From Astrocystis sublimbata (taxonomy: Eukaryota > Ascomycota > Sordariomycetes > Xylariales > Xylariaceae), in the NCBI GenBank assembly GCA_022453515.1, contig JAJNNY010000009.1, forward strand, positions 496,001-560,000: a DNA stretch of 64,000 bases. The letters are read 5' to 3'. A program made the translations under genes and the position numbers. Shown here piece after piece: positions 22,345-36,442 of this stretch. Numbering within the stretch: position 1 is the stretch's first letter; each line of letters starts with the position of its first letter. The notes under the pieces were generated by a model. It did not search any database and was not told where the DNA came from. It saw nothing but the letters and a program-made list of their open reading frames with translations.

Positions 22345-25110
22345 GCAGCTGAAGTGGACGGTTTCATGTTATGTTCCTTACCATCAATCAGTGGTCTGCT
22401 CTAAAGCCCGGGGTTTTACCGCGGCCAGTGCTGGTCGAAAGGACCAAACAGCAAAAGACGCTTGACTGATCAATACTGCCTGCCGGATATTTACAGTCTG
22501 CAGGCAGTATTGACAGGAACGGTCCGTGCCAGAAGCCGAACCCCTTGCAAGCCGTTCTGCTCAAGCAGACGTTGAGCTGCTTTGGATAGCCTGCATCCCG
22601 GCATCGGAAGCTCATGTACTGTCACCACGGCTGGAACGTTGATATGTGACGACGAGGCGCAGAACACTGAAGTATTCACATCCCTATGTCGAGAGTCGAC
22701 CTTGCATGAGGATTGGTCACAGTTATCGGATTGCTACCCTTGTGCATTCGCGTCCAGGAATCACCCCCCTTACCTAGGACGTTGCAGACAATGCAGGATT
22801 TTCACTCTGGCCGTGACCAATCTCCCCGTCTATGCAATCGCAGACCGGCGGTCAATACAATAAAAAAACTACGACATCAATCCTTACAAGGCCGCCAGAG
22901 ATGCAAGATGAAGAAAATTATCAACTCTATGAATTCAAGGGCCATACCACTGAGGCTGCCGCGATGGAAAACTTCTGATATCGAACAAACAAGACTGCGG
23001 GGAACGCGTCTAACGGCACGCTTGACACTGGGTTTTCCTGTTGTTGTTGTTGTTGCATCTTATGCATATTGTTGTAGTCGCTCCCAGTCCATGAAGTTAA
23101 GAAAGAGACCAATCGGGGCTCTTACCCGAGTCCCCAACCCGCCACAATTACCGGCGTTGGGGATTTAGGGGATTCCATCGTTTCTTGTACGTAACGCGAT
23201 GCAAGGTCTCTGCATCCACCTCCCGAAATTCCTCCACATTTGTCAAGCCCTACAGGAAGGTGAATACATTGCCAGGGCCAGGATTGTTCGTCCCGAGAAT
23301 CGCTGTTCTTCCAGCGGGCTATGTTACCTACAAGATTGGATATTCAGCAAGGTGCTTGAGACACAGCTTCCATCACTCATTGTGGATTTAGATCGTAACT
23401 AGATCAATCATTTCACCCTAAACATACCCAGCAGCATACAAAAAAAACGACTGGGGGTGGTAGCGCACGTGCGAACAATACCGATCAATAGGTACTCCCG
23501 GCATCCAATAAAGGAGAACCGTAACGCCAATGAGCCGCAGACCGCGCAGGGGTTCAGCGTGGTAGCGGAGTGGCCATGGCGATTCCAATTCGCCAATGAG
23601 ACAACAGATCGATTTCTGCTTCCAACCTAGCAACAGCTGCACCAATGGCAACGGGAAGTAGTGTCTGTTGTTCATTTCAGGCTGGAGACTCGTTGGAGAA
23701 ATTCGCAGCGTCCCATCGACGGGGCCGTGTTATGATGTTTTCTTGCTTGCATCAAGGGATATTCGGCCACTGATGGAACAACCCGGGGTGGCGGCTGCCT
23801 GTCTGTAATGTGCTCTGGGAACACCATATCGCATCTTCAGAACGTGACACGCTGCTATTCGGGATATTTTCTCGTTGGCTGTTCTCACGATTGAAGCACG
23901 TCACTTGGAGAAATACTGATGGAACCTGACGGCATAACTCCTTTGTCCCTGTGCCACTCTTTAGAAAAGAAGCCCAAATTGTATAACGTAACTACTGTAG
24001 GTAGGTAGGGAGGCGTACGGCAGATGACGGACCTGAGGCCATACCCACAATAAGCTTGGGCGTATGCACGCCCAGCAGACTTATATGCACACCAAGCACA
24101 CATTGGGAAAAAGCTGACACCTAGATACTACTCGATTGAAGGTTTCTACCGCGATGGTGGTACGTTTGGCACCTATGAAGAAGCAACGCTCACGATCTCG
24201 AATCTTCGCATGAGACAGCATCGGCCCGGGCTGCTATCAGATTCGGCCCAGTTGCAGGCGACGCAAGTTCTAGATTTGTTAGGTACCTAGGTACTCATAC
24301 AGTACGAATTGCTGGGGCGTTGCCTGTCGGAAACTGATGGCCGCCAGGGTCTAGCGCGGGCCCGTCTCTTTCAAAATTTTATTCAAGCTCGGCCGGCTTG
24401 CTCGCTCGCTCGCTCGCCTGCCCACATTCCAACCTGCTGCGAGCTAGGCCTGCTAGACCTGCTAGAACTATATAGTACAAGACACATGCGGCCCAAACGG
24501 CGCATCCAAGTAGTACAGTAGGTACCGTCTTCGTCTTCACATGCGACTAGGCTGTATGCGCTCATGGTCGTGTAAAACGGCAACATATATGAGGCAGCAG
24601 GCGGCTACCTATCTGTTTAGCTCCTTGATATAGGCAATTATCGTTGTCGATCCAATTGACCAAGTGCGACGAATCTTCCTCGACTTACATCTCCATTTCA
24701 TTTCTAGATAAGGCATTATTATCATTATCATTATTATCTGTTCCTCATGCGACATTCTTACGTCAAGCCTTGACACGCCGTCTCGCTTCCCGTTTCAACC
24801 GTCAATCTACCGTGTTCTTAGCTCGGCCGTCTTGATACATGCACCCAGCTCGCCAGCCGAGCAGCTGACTTTATGCTTCGATATCGCTTTGCCTCGCCGT
24901 AAATTATAGCAATTTGACCGCTTAAGCCTGCATCTGCATCTGCATCACCCAAGCCTCCTATCTTTTCATATTCCCCGAACCGTATAACTCTGCACCTGCA
25001 TGACCATACGAACCGATTCGGCTGCTTACCCGGATTGACAGGATTCGGGTGCATTTGCTGCAGCCACTTTGTGTATATGATCTCCCTGTAGCTCTGTCAC
25101 TCTCACGGTC
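22345..25110. other. 2.8-kb spacer without a supportable gene
   Basis: Short open frames only; none shows a recognisable motif. Besides the 14-bp hairpin at 22470-22513 it holds a TTG/GTT triplet run (about 23040-23056), a CTCG tetranucleotide run (about 24401-24418), the palindrome AGGTACCTAGGTAC at 24281-24294 and an ATT/ATC-rich tract near 24716-24737. The last few hundred bases belong to the promoter of the transporter gene. Confidence 0.55.
22470..22513. repeat. Perfect 14-bp inverted repeat with 16-nt loop
   Basis: TCAATACTGCCTGC at 22470-22483 is exactly complementary to GCAGGCAGTATTGA at 22500-22513. It lies 126 bases after the psf1 stop. It could be a hairpin in the 3' region, a transcription-factor site pair, or a tiny remnant of an inverted-repeat element. 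No function is assigned. Confidence 0.6.
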
Positions 25111-28100
25111 ATGTCTGCCCCATCGTTTGGCTTTGCCTGGACCCGGAGGTCGTCACCCTCTGTTGCTTCGCGCTTGGATGATGGAGAAACTGCCCATGGC
25201 AACGGCCCTCAGTCCTCACGTTCTGCGTCAGGGTCCGCCGATGTCCGACTGCTCTCATCCTCGATTGGTTCACAAAGCCACCGGGAACCTACACGATCCT
25301 TTATACCAGGCTCTGTGCAAGATCATCTGCGTGAGTCTTTAGAGTTTAAACCCTTCTTTGCGACACGTCCTTGGTCCCTCTAATATCCCTTTTAGTGCCC
25401 GTTGACAGTGCTGGATTTGCGCGGAGCGTTCGCGAGGATACCGCAGAACTCGCCTCGTACATTCTCGCCAACAAGGAAGAGAAACGAAGTGCTTCTTTCC
25501 TCTCTCAGAGACCTTCTGCTTCGCCGCATCTCAGTTTCGATAACGCAGGAAACGATGAGAATCAATATAGCCAAGCAGACAGAATAGAAGAGGTTTCGGA
25601 GCCACCCTCACCCGAGGGCGAGCCAGATGCCATAGAGGAGGCCGGGCCCTCCATGTTGACAAACATGTTCCGACGATCCCCGCCTGAGGAACTACCGCCG
25701 TCTGTTGCTATAGACGGTAGTGCTCTAGACGCTAGACTACGGAATTCACGCTCCACCAGCACAATGTCGCTGAATACGGAGACAGTTGAGCCAAATACGG
25801 GCACAAGCGAAGCGGTGTCTGAGACGACACCCTTAATTGGCGCCCAGTCATATAGATCCCAATCTCCAGCCGACCTCGAGGACCTCGAAAGTCAAAAGCC
25901 TCAAAAACCAAGCGGAATACTGCCATCGATGAGAGAGTCGGCCAGGGAAAAAGTACGGGGCCTTGGTGCCGCCATGAACCCGAAAGCATGGGACAAGAAG
26001 AGAATTTGGAACGCAGCTGTCATAGGCCCCTTACATTGCCTCCCAGCTGTAATAGTCGGGCTGCTTCTCAATGTCCTGGACGCTCTTTCTTACGGTAGAT
26101 AACCAGCCCTATAGAGACTTCAAGTGACCTTGCTAACGACTTGTAGGCATGATTTTGTTTCCTCTTAGCAACCCTGTCTTCGCAAATCTGGGACCTGCCG
26201 GAATTTCAATATTCTATGTCAGCACCATCATTGCGCAGCTGACGTTCTCTACTGGAAGCATATTTAAGGGCGGTGTTGGCTCGGAACTTGTAAGTATCAC
26301 CGTATGTATGCCTAGAACATACTGACCGTACGCAGATTGAAGTTGTTCCATTCTTCCATAGTATGGCAGCCACGATAACTTCCATAGTTGGCGAAGATAA
26401 GCCTGATGCAGTGATTGCGACTACTATTACGGCTTTTGCACTTAGCTCTATGTTGACAGGCGTGATTTTCTATCTCATGGGAAGATTCAAGCTAGGATAC
26501 ATCATAGGCTTTATTCCTCGCCATATCCTGATTGGCTGTATCGGTGGCGTCGGCTGGTTCCTGGTCGTCACAGGCTTCGAGGTGTCGGCTCGACTGGGCG
26601 AGTTTCACTATAATCTAGAAACTGCTCGGCGGCTATTCGAGAAGGACACACTCGCGCTTTGGATGATACCCCTTGCGCTCGCTGTGCTCCTCTTCGGATT
26701 ACAGAGGAAACTCACATCTCGATATGTGCTGCCGGCTTATATTCTTTCCATTCCATTCGTCTTTTACTTTGTCGTGCTGTCCATGGACAGCCTGAGCCCT
26801 GCAAACCTTCGGAAAACAGGATGGATTTTCGAGGCACCTGAGGCTGGTCAGCCCTGGTGGTACTTCTGGACACTCTACAGTAAGCTCGAGATCATCAAGT
26901 ATCACTGCGAAGTCACTAACCATGGGTTGTAGAATTTGAACTGGTTCAGTGGGGTGCTATCGTGGATACGCTAGGAGCCATGTTTGCCCTGACCTTTTTC
27001 AGCTTGTTGCATGTTCCCATCAATGTCCCTGCATTGGCCCAGAACGCTGGCGAGGACAATTTGAACTTGGACCATGAATTGAAGCTTCATGGTGTCTCCA
27101 ACCTTATCTCTGGACTTGCAGGCAGCATACAAAACTATCTGGTGTTTGCCAACACCATTTTTTTCATGAGGTCAGGAGGCGATAGCCGATTGGCTGGTTT
27201 CCTCCTGGCCGCACTTACCTTTGTTGTGATGACTATCGGGCCAGCTACCATTGGCTTCATTCCTGTGATGATGGTCGGAACATTGATATTCGTTCTCGGA
27301 TTTGAGTTACTGTTGGATGCTCTGGTAGCACCACGAAAGAAGCTGAAGTTGGTCGAGTATCTGACAGTAAGTGCACTACCATAAGACTCCTCCAACCCGA
27401 TGATTGCTAACCTCATGTGAAGATAGTAGTCATTGTGCTGACTATGGGGATCTACGATTTCGTTGTGGGTATCTTTGTCGGCATCATCCTAGCCTTCGTT
27501 TCCGCCATTTTCCATGCGTCCCAAGTATCTGCGATTCGAGCGACTTACACTGGTGACCAAGTTGGGTCAATGGTGCGACGCAATCCTTCGCAACACCATT
27601 ACTTGCAGGAAGTTGGGACTCAGACTTATGTCATCAAATTGTCTGGCTTTCTCTTCTTCGGCACTATCGTCGGCGTGGAAGAGACAATTCGCAAGCTTAT
27701 TTCCGATGAGGCATTCAAGCGGCGCCCCATTACCTACATGATTCTCGATCTGCGGCATGTCACCGGTATCGATTTCTCGGCCGCTGAAGGGTTCAAGACG
27801 ATCAGTAGATTACTACATGGCAAAGGCGCGCATTTACTCGTCAGTGGTAAGGATGCGGGAAGCAGTGTGGGCTTGGATCTACGAGCAGTCGGCCTCGGAT
27901 CCGATGATATCGATGTCAAGTTCATGCCCGACCTTAACTCGGCATTAGAAAGCTGCGAGAACGAACAACTGAAGACGTTCTATGCTAACCAGGAAGCGTT
28001 GAGGGTATCTCGACCCTCGCCTTCCAAGAATCTGGATATGCCAAAGAGTGCTGCCCCCTCCACAGCATTCGACTTTCTCTCACAGTCTCCGCGGAGGAGC

Positions 28101-28698
28101 CATCTCCATGAAGCGGCAAGAAACGTTCTATCACAGCAAGAGATTCGACGTACAACAAGATGGCAGAGCATCAAAGAGCCCCTCAGGCTTATGCTACAGG
28201 TCAGTATTCAACAGTCACATTGAATCTTTTCATGTTATCCGGCCACACGTGATGTGATCACTGACTCCTGTCTTGTAGGTTTTTCATAATGTGAGCCAGC
28301 AGAACGAAGATTTCTGGTTCCGTGCCAAACCGTACTTTTCCCGCAAGGAGTTTGCAACCGGCGCGATACTGTATAACCGCGGAGAAACAGCCAATGGCTT
28401 CTACTTACTAGAAAGCGGCGAGCTACACGCCGAGTACGAGACCCCACAAGGGATTCTGTCGGAGCCGATTGTCCAGGGCACAACCTGCGGAGAACTACCT
28501 TTCTTCTCGGAGACGAGTCGCACCGCTACCGTCCGCGCCGCAAAGGACTGCGTGGCTTGGGTTATGGATATGGACAGCTGGAACAAACTCCAGTATGAAG
28601 AGAACGACGTCGCCCAAGAGCTGCTACGTGTCTCGCTCAAACTTACTACGGAGCGGATGAACGCCATGACGAATTACATTTCGGCAGTGGGGAACTAA
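25111..28698 (+). CDS. SulP-family transporter with STAS and cyclic-nucleotide-binding-like domains (YGR125W/Vsb1 type)
   Basis: Exons are 25111-25330, 25396-26094, 26147-26289, 26336-26879, 26933-27366, 27423-28199 and 28279-28698, giving 1078 aa with consistent phase. The first 270 or so residues are a hydrophilic Ser-rich cytosolic region. The SulP core follows with many membrane segments (IGPLHCLPAVIVGLLLNVLD, GFIPRHILIGCIGGVGWFLV, FVVMTIGPATIGFIPVMMVG). A STAS domain comes next (YMILDLRHVTGIDFSAAEGF). The C-terminal exon is cyclic-nucleotide-binding-like: ILYNRGETANGFYLLESGEL, GELPFFSETSRTATVRA. This order matches yeast YGR125W (Vsb1), a vacuolar-membrane protein linked to basic amino-acid storage, rather than the plasma-membrane sulfate permeases. 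The substrate here is unknown. Confidence 0.9.
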
Positions 28699-29411
28699 TT
28701 ATGAGGGATATGTGCGATGTTTGCCTGCTAACCTTGAATGAACCATTTAATTTCCAGTTGCATTGGGTTTCACATGGTATGAACCCTTGCGGCACTTTAT
28801 AAAAGCGGCAAAATTCGTCTCGCAATGCATGGCGTTGGATTGGCATTTGATCATTTACGAGCGAAAAGTACTTATGATCTAGGCCCTAAGGTACCGTTGG
28901 CATAACTTGAGTCGCAATATATTATTGAAAGATCAACTGATATGGATTTTCAATCACAATTAGCTGAACTGGAATCATTTCGTTCCAGCTCACCTTGTTG
29001 CTCCACCAGTCTTCTGCCCTTGATACTAGATATCACCAAGCTTCATCCGATCTGCAAGCATGGTGATACCCCCTATCTTCACCACTCACCCACCGTCTCT
29101 CAAATGTAGGTGTAGGATGATATTTACACACATAAACCTCACTGCCCGAGACTTTGATAGGTCGTGACATGTGGCCAATACTAACGATGAGTAGTTCAAA
29201 TTGTAGGGACAATGATTGGAAGCTTCCAAAAATGGAAGTTCGTATCTAATCGTATCAATTCTCGTGAATGTACAACATATGCTGCGCTAGATCAGCCGTT
29301 TTGTAGCGCCCCATGCTATTCTGACAACCAATACGCCAGAATACCTGCGAACCGAGAGAGAGAGACCACGCTCCCCGTTCAGATGCTAGACCTTTCTTTT
29401 TACTATTTATT
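28699..29411. other. Convergent spacer
   Basis: This region holds the 3' flanks of the SulP-type transporter and the p24 gene. No gene was recognised. Confidence 0.5.
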
Positions 29412-30173
29412 TTACACGACGCGCTTGACTTCGAAGAAGCGACGTAGCCACCAGACCTGGAAGAGAGACTCGCCAATGACGACGCCGATGACGAAGAGGT
29501 TCCACCACTTGACTCTGCTGTTTGTGCTCTCGGCCGTGTTCCGGTGGGTTCGCTCGCGGATGACGATGTAGGATTGCTCGTCCTTGACCTGGCTTATCAG
29601 CTCGTTCAGGGTTTTGACTGTTATGTTTACTGTCAGTATACAAGCCAGATGGGATTGTGAAAAGAGGGCATGATCTTCGTACGTTCGACGTCGAGGGGAT
29701 CTTGGGGAGCATCGGCTTCCGAGACGTAGACGATGCCGTGGACGTTGAACGAGACTTCTTTGCTGTTGGCGCCCCAGTGCTCGTTGCCGAAGCAGTAGAG
29801 GAACCGGCCGTCGTGCTTGGCAGTGAAGGAGTAGTCGCCGTTGGAGACTTCTTTCTGGAAGGTCTCGTACTGGCCCATGGGGTTCGTAATCTGGGAAGGA
29901 GCAAGGGCTCCAGTCAGCTATTTGACAGTCCCCAAGCAGACATATGCCATGACCCAGGGGACGCATCGGAGCTCATACCCAGAAGTCAATGTCCAGATTC
30001 CCCGCGCTGCCGAACTCGCGGTCGCCGACCTGGAAGGTGACGGTCATGACATCGTCCTTGTGGAGCTCCTCGTGGAAGCACTCTCGACCGTGGGCTGGGA
30101 GGTTTATGTTGTGGCCGAGCACGCCCTGCAGGAGGCCGGCTGCCGCTACGAGGGTGGCGGCGGAGAAGAGCAT
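29412..30173 (-). CDS. emp24: p24-family cargo receptor, Emp24/TMED2 (p24-beta) type
   Basis: p24 proteins cycle between ER and Golgi in COPII and COPI vesicles and sort GPI-anchored and other secretory cargo. Minus-strand exons are 29979-30173, 29683-29890 and 29412-29617, giving 202 aa. The sequence starts with a signal peptide (MLFSAATLVAAAGLLQGVLG), followed by the GOLD domain with its two Cys (GRECFHEEL and FLYCFGNEHWG). Next come a coiled coil with QSYIVIRERTHRNTAESTNS, one membrane span (WWNLFVIGVVIGESLFQVWW) and the short cytosolic tail RRFFEVKRVV. That tail, with its Phe pair and terminal valines, is nearly that of TMED2, which places the protein in the beta subfamily. Confidence 0.93.
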
Positions 30174-32691
<2,518 letters not shown>

Positions 32692-33561
32692 AGATGATAC
32701 GTATGACGGCAAACCGATCGCTCGACCCACTCCTTCCTCGTCGTTGTTGATGGGTCTCTTGTAGCTCGCAGGTCGTTTTCGGAGCAGGCACGATATAGTC
32801 ATAACTTACACATCATTTCGGTTAACCCTTTTCCCTCTCACGGTGGGCGGACTCACCAAGAGAACCTGCCGCTCATTCTCTGCGCGGCCCAATGCGGTGG
32901 TCGGTCTAATGCAGAAATCTGAATACGGGGAGAGCGATGAGGTGGGCGTACTGGGACGGAAATTGTATGAATTGGTGTTACAGACAGCAAAAGATCTTAA
33001 CCTGCTTTGATAAACAGTACAATTGGCGAGTCTCGTCTTTTCAACGGTCTGGTATGGCGAGGGGGGTCCAACGTTTGACGTTTGACCTCACCTGGCAATA
33101 TCGATATGTTTCGTTACCATTGTGCTCACTCATAATAGATTTCCTATTCTACCATTGTATACGGGCTCCAAGCTCAGCATCCCCCACTGTCCACGCGTAG
33201 TCGAATCTCTGTTGCCTAAGACTTATACAACGGAAGGGTCTTGGTGATGGGCACGGCACGTGCTTGGTAACGTGGATGTGTACATACCACCCACATGTAG
33301 GTACCTAGACCCAGCTCACATGTAGCCTGCCGCGGCCAAAGGGGTTTTCATTCCCGGCCAAGCCCAATCCTGCCCGCCCATTGCCGTCATCGGCCGACTA
33401 TGGCCGAGCCGATTTCTTAGCTAGAGTTCCAAAGCTCCTACATACGGCCCAGACCCCCAGATTCCTCTCCCGCCACACCGACAATCTCGCCAGTCCGAAG
33501 CTATTCAACCTTTGCATTGTCATTCACCATAATTTGTACCACCAATTGGTCTTGGCCAACA
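32692..33561. other. Spacer between arf1 and the GCV-T gene
   Basis: The arf1 3' UTR and the promoter of the next gene should lie here. The GTAGGTACCTA motif occurs at 33298-33308. No gene was found. Confidence 0.5.
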
Positions 33562-35019
33562 ATGAAGTATCCCAGAGCTGTGTCGACCGCCGGAAAGAGC
33601 ATCCGTGCCCTCGGCATCGCAACCGAGGCCGCCCCAACTCGTGTACGGGCTTTCTCGTCCGTGGGCGTCAATGGTACAAACACCACCGTTACCCATTCCA
33701 CAGCGGCTACGAAAACGAAGCTACAACAAGCTCGACCTTCATGTCGCCCTTCGCCACACAACTACCAGCGACCCCTCACACCCCGCACCTGCAGAACATA
33801 CAGCTCGTCGTCGGCGACGTCCTCTACCCCGCTACGCCGAACAGCCCTCTATGACCTGCACCTCGAACACGGCGCCAAGATGGTGCCATTCGGCGGCTTC
33901 GAGATGCCCGTGCAGTATTCCGACATGAGCGTGAGCGCCTCGCACCACTTCACTCGCGAGAAGGCCTCGCTCTTCGACGTCGGTCACATGGTACAGCACC
34001 GGTTCGAGGGGCCCGGCGCGACGGCCTTCCTGCAGCGCATCACGCCCGCCAGCGTCGAGGCCCTGCCCACGCACCAGAGCACGCTGTCGGCGCTCCTGTG
34101 GCCCGGCACGGGCGGCATCGTCGACGACACCATCATCACCCGCCTCGGGCCAGAGCTCTTCTACGTCGTTACCAACGCCGGCTGCCGGGAGAAGGACCTC
34201 GCATACCTGAAGGAGCAGCTCGCCGCCTGGGACGGCGCCGAGGTGCGCCACGAGGTGCTCGACCGATGGGGCCTGATCGCCCTGCAGGGCCCACAGGCGG
34301 AGAGACTGCTGGAGCAGGCCCTCGAGGTCTTTACAAGGACGATAAAAGGTCAAAAGGTGAACCTACGCGAACTGTACTTCGGCCAGTCGCTCTTCGTCAA
34401 GACGGATTACAGCGTGCGACCCCTACTAATCAGCCGCGCGGGATACACGGGCGAGGACGGCTTCGAGATCTCCATACCCCCCGCCGACACGGAGGAGGCC
34501 ACGAGGTTGCTCCTGAAGATCTCGGGTAGTAACCATCTGCGTTTCGCGGGCCTCGGGGCCAGAGATAGTCTGCGGCTGGAGGCCGGCATGTGTCTGTACG
34601 GCCACGACCTCGACGACACCACGACGCCCGTCGAGGGTGCGCTGGGGTGGATCGTCGGCAAGGACCGGCGTGCGCCCGCAGCTGAGAAGGACAAGTTCCA
34701 CGGCGCCGACGTTGTGCTGCCGCAGCTGACGCCCAAGAGCAAAGGCGGCAGCGGCGTCTCGCGACGACGGGTTGGGCTCGTGATCGAGGGGGCGCCTGCG
34801 CGCGAGGGGGCGGAGATTGTTGCGAACGGCGACAAGATCGGGGTTGTCACGAGTGGGTGTCCGAGCCCGACGCTGGGGAAGAACATCGCGATGGGATATG
34901 TCAAGGATGGGCTGCATAAGGCGGGCACCGAGCTCGAGGTCTTGGTGCGAGGACGCTCGCGGAAGGCGGTGGTGACCAAGATGCCGTTCGTGCCGGCTAA
35001 GTACTATAAGAGTGCGTAG
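33562..35019 (+). CDS. gcv1: Aminomethyltransferase, glycine cleavage system T protein (mitochondrial)
   Basis: The T protein moves the one-carbon unit of glycine, held on lipoylated H protein, to tetrahydrofolate and releases ammonia in the mitochondrial matrix. The single exon gives 485 aa from the ATG at 33562 ([18 protein letters not shown]). The first 105 or so residues are a long Ser/Thr/Arg-rich presequence. The catalytic part begins [20 protein letters not shown] and includes [25 protein letters not shown] (substrate-site Asp region), [18 protein letters not shown] and [19 protein letters not shown]. The C-terminal barrel has the usual [16 protein letters not shown] and [18 protein letters not shown]. 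This coding region is clearly more GC-rich than the neighbouring spacers. Confidence 0.96.
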   Translation: MKYPRAVSTAGKSIRALGIATEAAPTRVRAFSSVGVNGTNTTVTHSTAATKTKLQQARPSCRPSPHNYQRPLTPRTCRTYSSSSATSSTPLRRTALYDLHLEHGAKMVPFGGFEMPVQYSDMSVSASHHFTREKASLFDVGHMVQHRFEGPGATAFLQRITPASVEALPTHQSTLSALLWPGTGGIVDDTIITRLGPELFYVVTNAGCREKDLAYLKEQLAAWDGAEVRHEVLDRWGLIALQGPQAERLLEQALEVFTRTIKGQKVNLRELYFGQSLFVKTDYSVRPLLISRAGYTGEDGFEISIPPADTEEATRLLLKISGSNHLRFAGLGARDSLRLEAGMCLYGHDLDDTTTPVEGALGWIVGKDRRAPAAEKDKFHGADVVLPQLTPKSKGGSGVSRRRVGLVIEGAPAREGAEIVANGDKIGVVTSGCPSPTLGKNIAMGYVKDGLHKAGTELEVLVRGRSRKAVVTKMPFVPAKYYKSA

Positions 35020-35521
35020 GCTGGTCGTCTTTTTTGTCTTGTGGCAAGCAAGCAAGCAAGCAGTCTACTCTGATTTGGATTGTGTAGTTTAGTTTGCTGA
35101 CGAGCTACATGGTAGACCTTTCAACATGATGTGGTCGTGGACTAGGAATTGTTTTGGAAATAGGAGAAAGTGCACAATTAGATACCCTCAACGAAAATCT
35201 AGATGGTGAAAAGAAACACGTCCTGTCTGCCTCATCCATCGCCCAAAAGCACATCTACTGTCATGTCCATGCTCTTCTAACTGTCTTGTGGGTGGCCGCA
35301 TTGCAAGATAGTATGCACGTTGATCTAATCTAAATTTTAAACAGTAAATGGAATTTTATTCATTATTTAGCTTTTCCGATGAGTATATTTAGGATGGTAT
35401 ATTGATTATCCATGTTGACGGTCAGTATCGAGCCGCGACCAAATGAAATCTCATTCTAGAGGTCCACAGCCCAGCCACAACCCATCTCCAGGATATCCCC
35501 CTTTCCATCCACTCCACCCAA
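35020..35521. other. Convergent spacer
   Basis: This region lies between two 3' ends. It has GCAAGCAAGCAAGCAAGC repeats near 35045-35060 and an AT-rich stretch near 35325-35410. No gene was found. Confidence 0.5.
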
Positions 35522-36442
35522 TCATGTCTCCCCAAGCAAATCCATCCGGATTTCCTTCGCAGTCACCCACCACCCCGCGGCGTCAATAATCTGGCAGACG
35601 ACCTTGAGCTCATCCCTCGTCCTCGGGGCATAGACCATAGTAAACTGTCGCGGTACCGGCATCTTGAACAGGAAGCAGCGGCTGGTCAGGGGGTGTCTCT
35701 GGCCCCATCCCTTCTCAATGACCTCTCTGGCGTCCTCGGGATGCAGGTTCAGATGCAGGGAGTGGTCCGAGTTATGCACGTGGCAGATCTCGCCCTGGCA
35801 GGTGTTGTTGAAGGGGTAGCGGGAGAAGAGGCCGAGGCCGTGCTTCTCGAAACAGGAGGTCCCGATCCCCAGCTCCTCGGCGTGGTCGGCCCCGTGCTTC
35901 TCGATGATGCGCCGCAGCGCCAGGTAGCAGTCGCGCGAGCCGAACTGGTCGACCTGGCGCTGCGGCGCGATGCCGACGACGCGCGGCCGGGGCCCGCAGC
36001 GGAAGGGGAGCGGTCGCTGGTAAAGGATGCCCGTCGGGGGCTGGGCGGCGGGGTCCGAGGGGAGTGGCCGGAAGGGGTCCCGCAGAGACCAGATCTTGAG
36101 CCAGTTGATGCGGACGTAGCCGGACAAGGTCGAGGGCGTGCCGCCGGGGCCGAGCTTGATGAAGTTCTGGTAGTCGTTGTGGACGAAGAGGATGGTGGTG
36201 GCGAGGCCGATGATGAGGGCGAGGGTGGCGGGCTGGAGGAAGTGGATGGCGAAGATGAGGGTGAGGGAGAGGATGAAGATGGTGGGCCCGTCGAGGGTGA
36301 TGGTTAGGGAGTCCTGGCGTATGGTGACGCTGAATAAGGCGGGCGAGGGTGAGGGTGAGGGTGAGGTGGTGTCGTCGATGGCAGGACACTCTGTGACTAG
36401 AGACTGGGTGCTCAGGTCTGAGTGGGTTAATGATGTTGCCAT
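35522..36442 (-). CDS. Fungal-luciferase-like (Luz-like) membrane protein of unknown function
   Basis: The 306-aa intronless frame begins MATSLTHSDLSTQSLVTECP and has a strong hydrophobic segment at about 53-88. NDYQNFIKLGPGGTPSTLSG follows directly. The second half contains EICHVHNSDHSLHLNLHPED and, at about 241-278, VIEKGWGQRHPL and TMVYAPRTRDEL. These blocks follow, in the same order and spacing, the luciferase of bioluminescent agarics as I recall it (DYQ-F-x-x-GP near a membrane anchor, a His-rich block, KGWGQRHPLAG, YAPR). Related proteins exist in non-luminous fungi, so light production must not be assumed; no 3-hydroxyhispidin pathway gene is in view. The enzymatic reaction is unknown. 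The coding region is GC-rich and contains a short Ser-Pro repeat. Confidence 0.72.
   Translation of the reverse strand: MATSLTHSDLSTQSLVTECPAIDDTTSPSPSPSPALFSVTIRQDSLTITLDGPTIFILSLTLIFAIHFLQPATLALIIGLATTILFVHNDYQNFIKLGPGGTPSTLSGYVRINWLKIWSLRDPFRPLPSDPAAQPPTGILYQRPLPFRCGPRPRVVGIAPQRQVDQFGSRDCYLALRRIIEKHGADHAEELGIGTSCFEKHGLGLFSRYPFNNTCQGEICHVHNSDHSLHLNLHPEDAREVIEKGWGQRHPLTSRCFLFKMPVPRQFTMVYAPRTRDELKVVCQIIDAAGWWVTAKEIRMDLLGET

Noticed and set aside
35693..36307. Plus-strand Gly/Glu/Val-rich frame over the luciferase-like gene
   Set aside because: Antisense of a GC-rich coding exon; no motif, while the minus strand shows family blocks.
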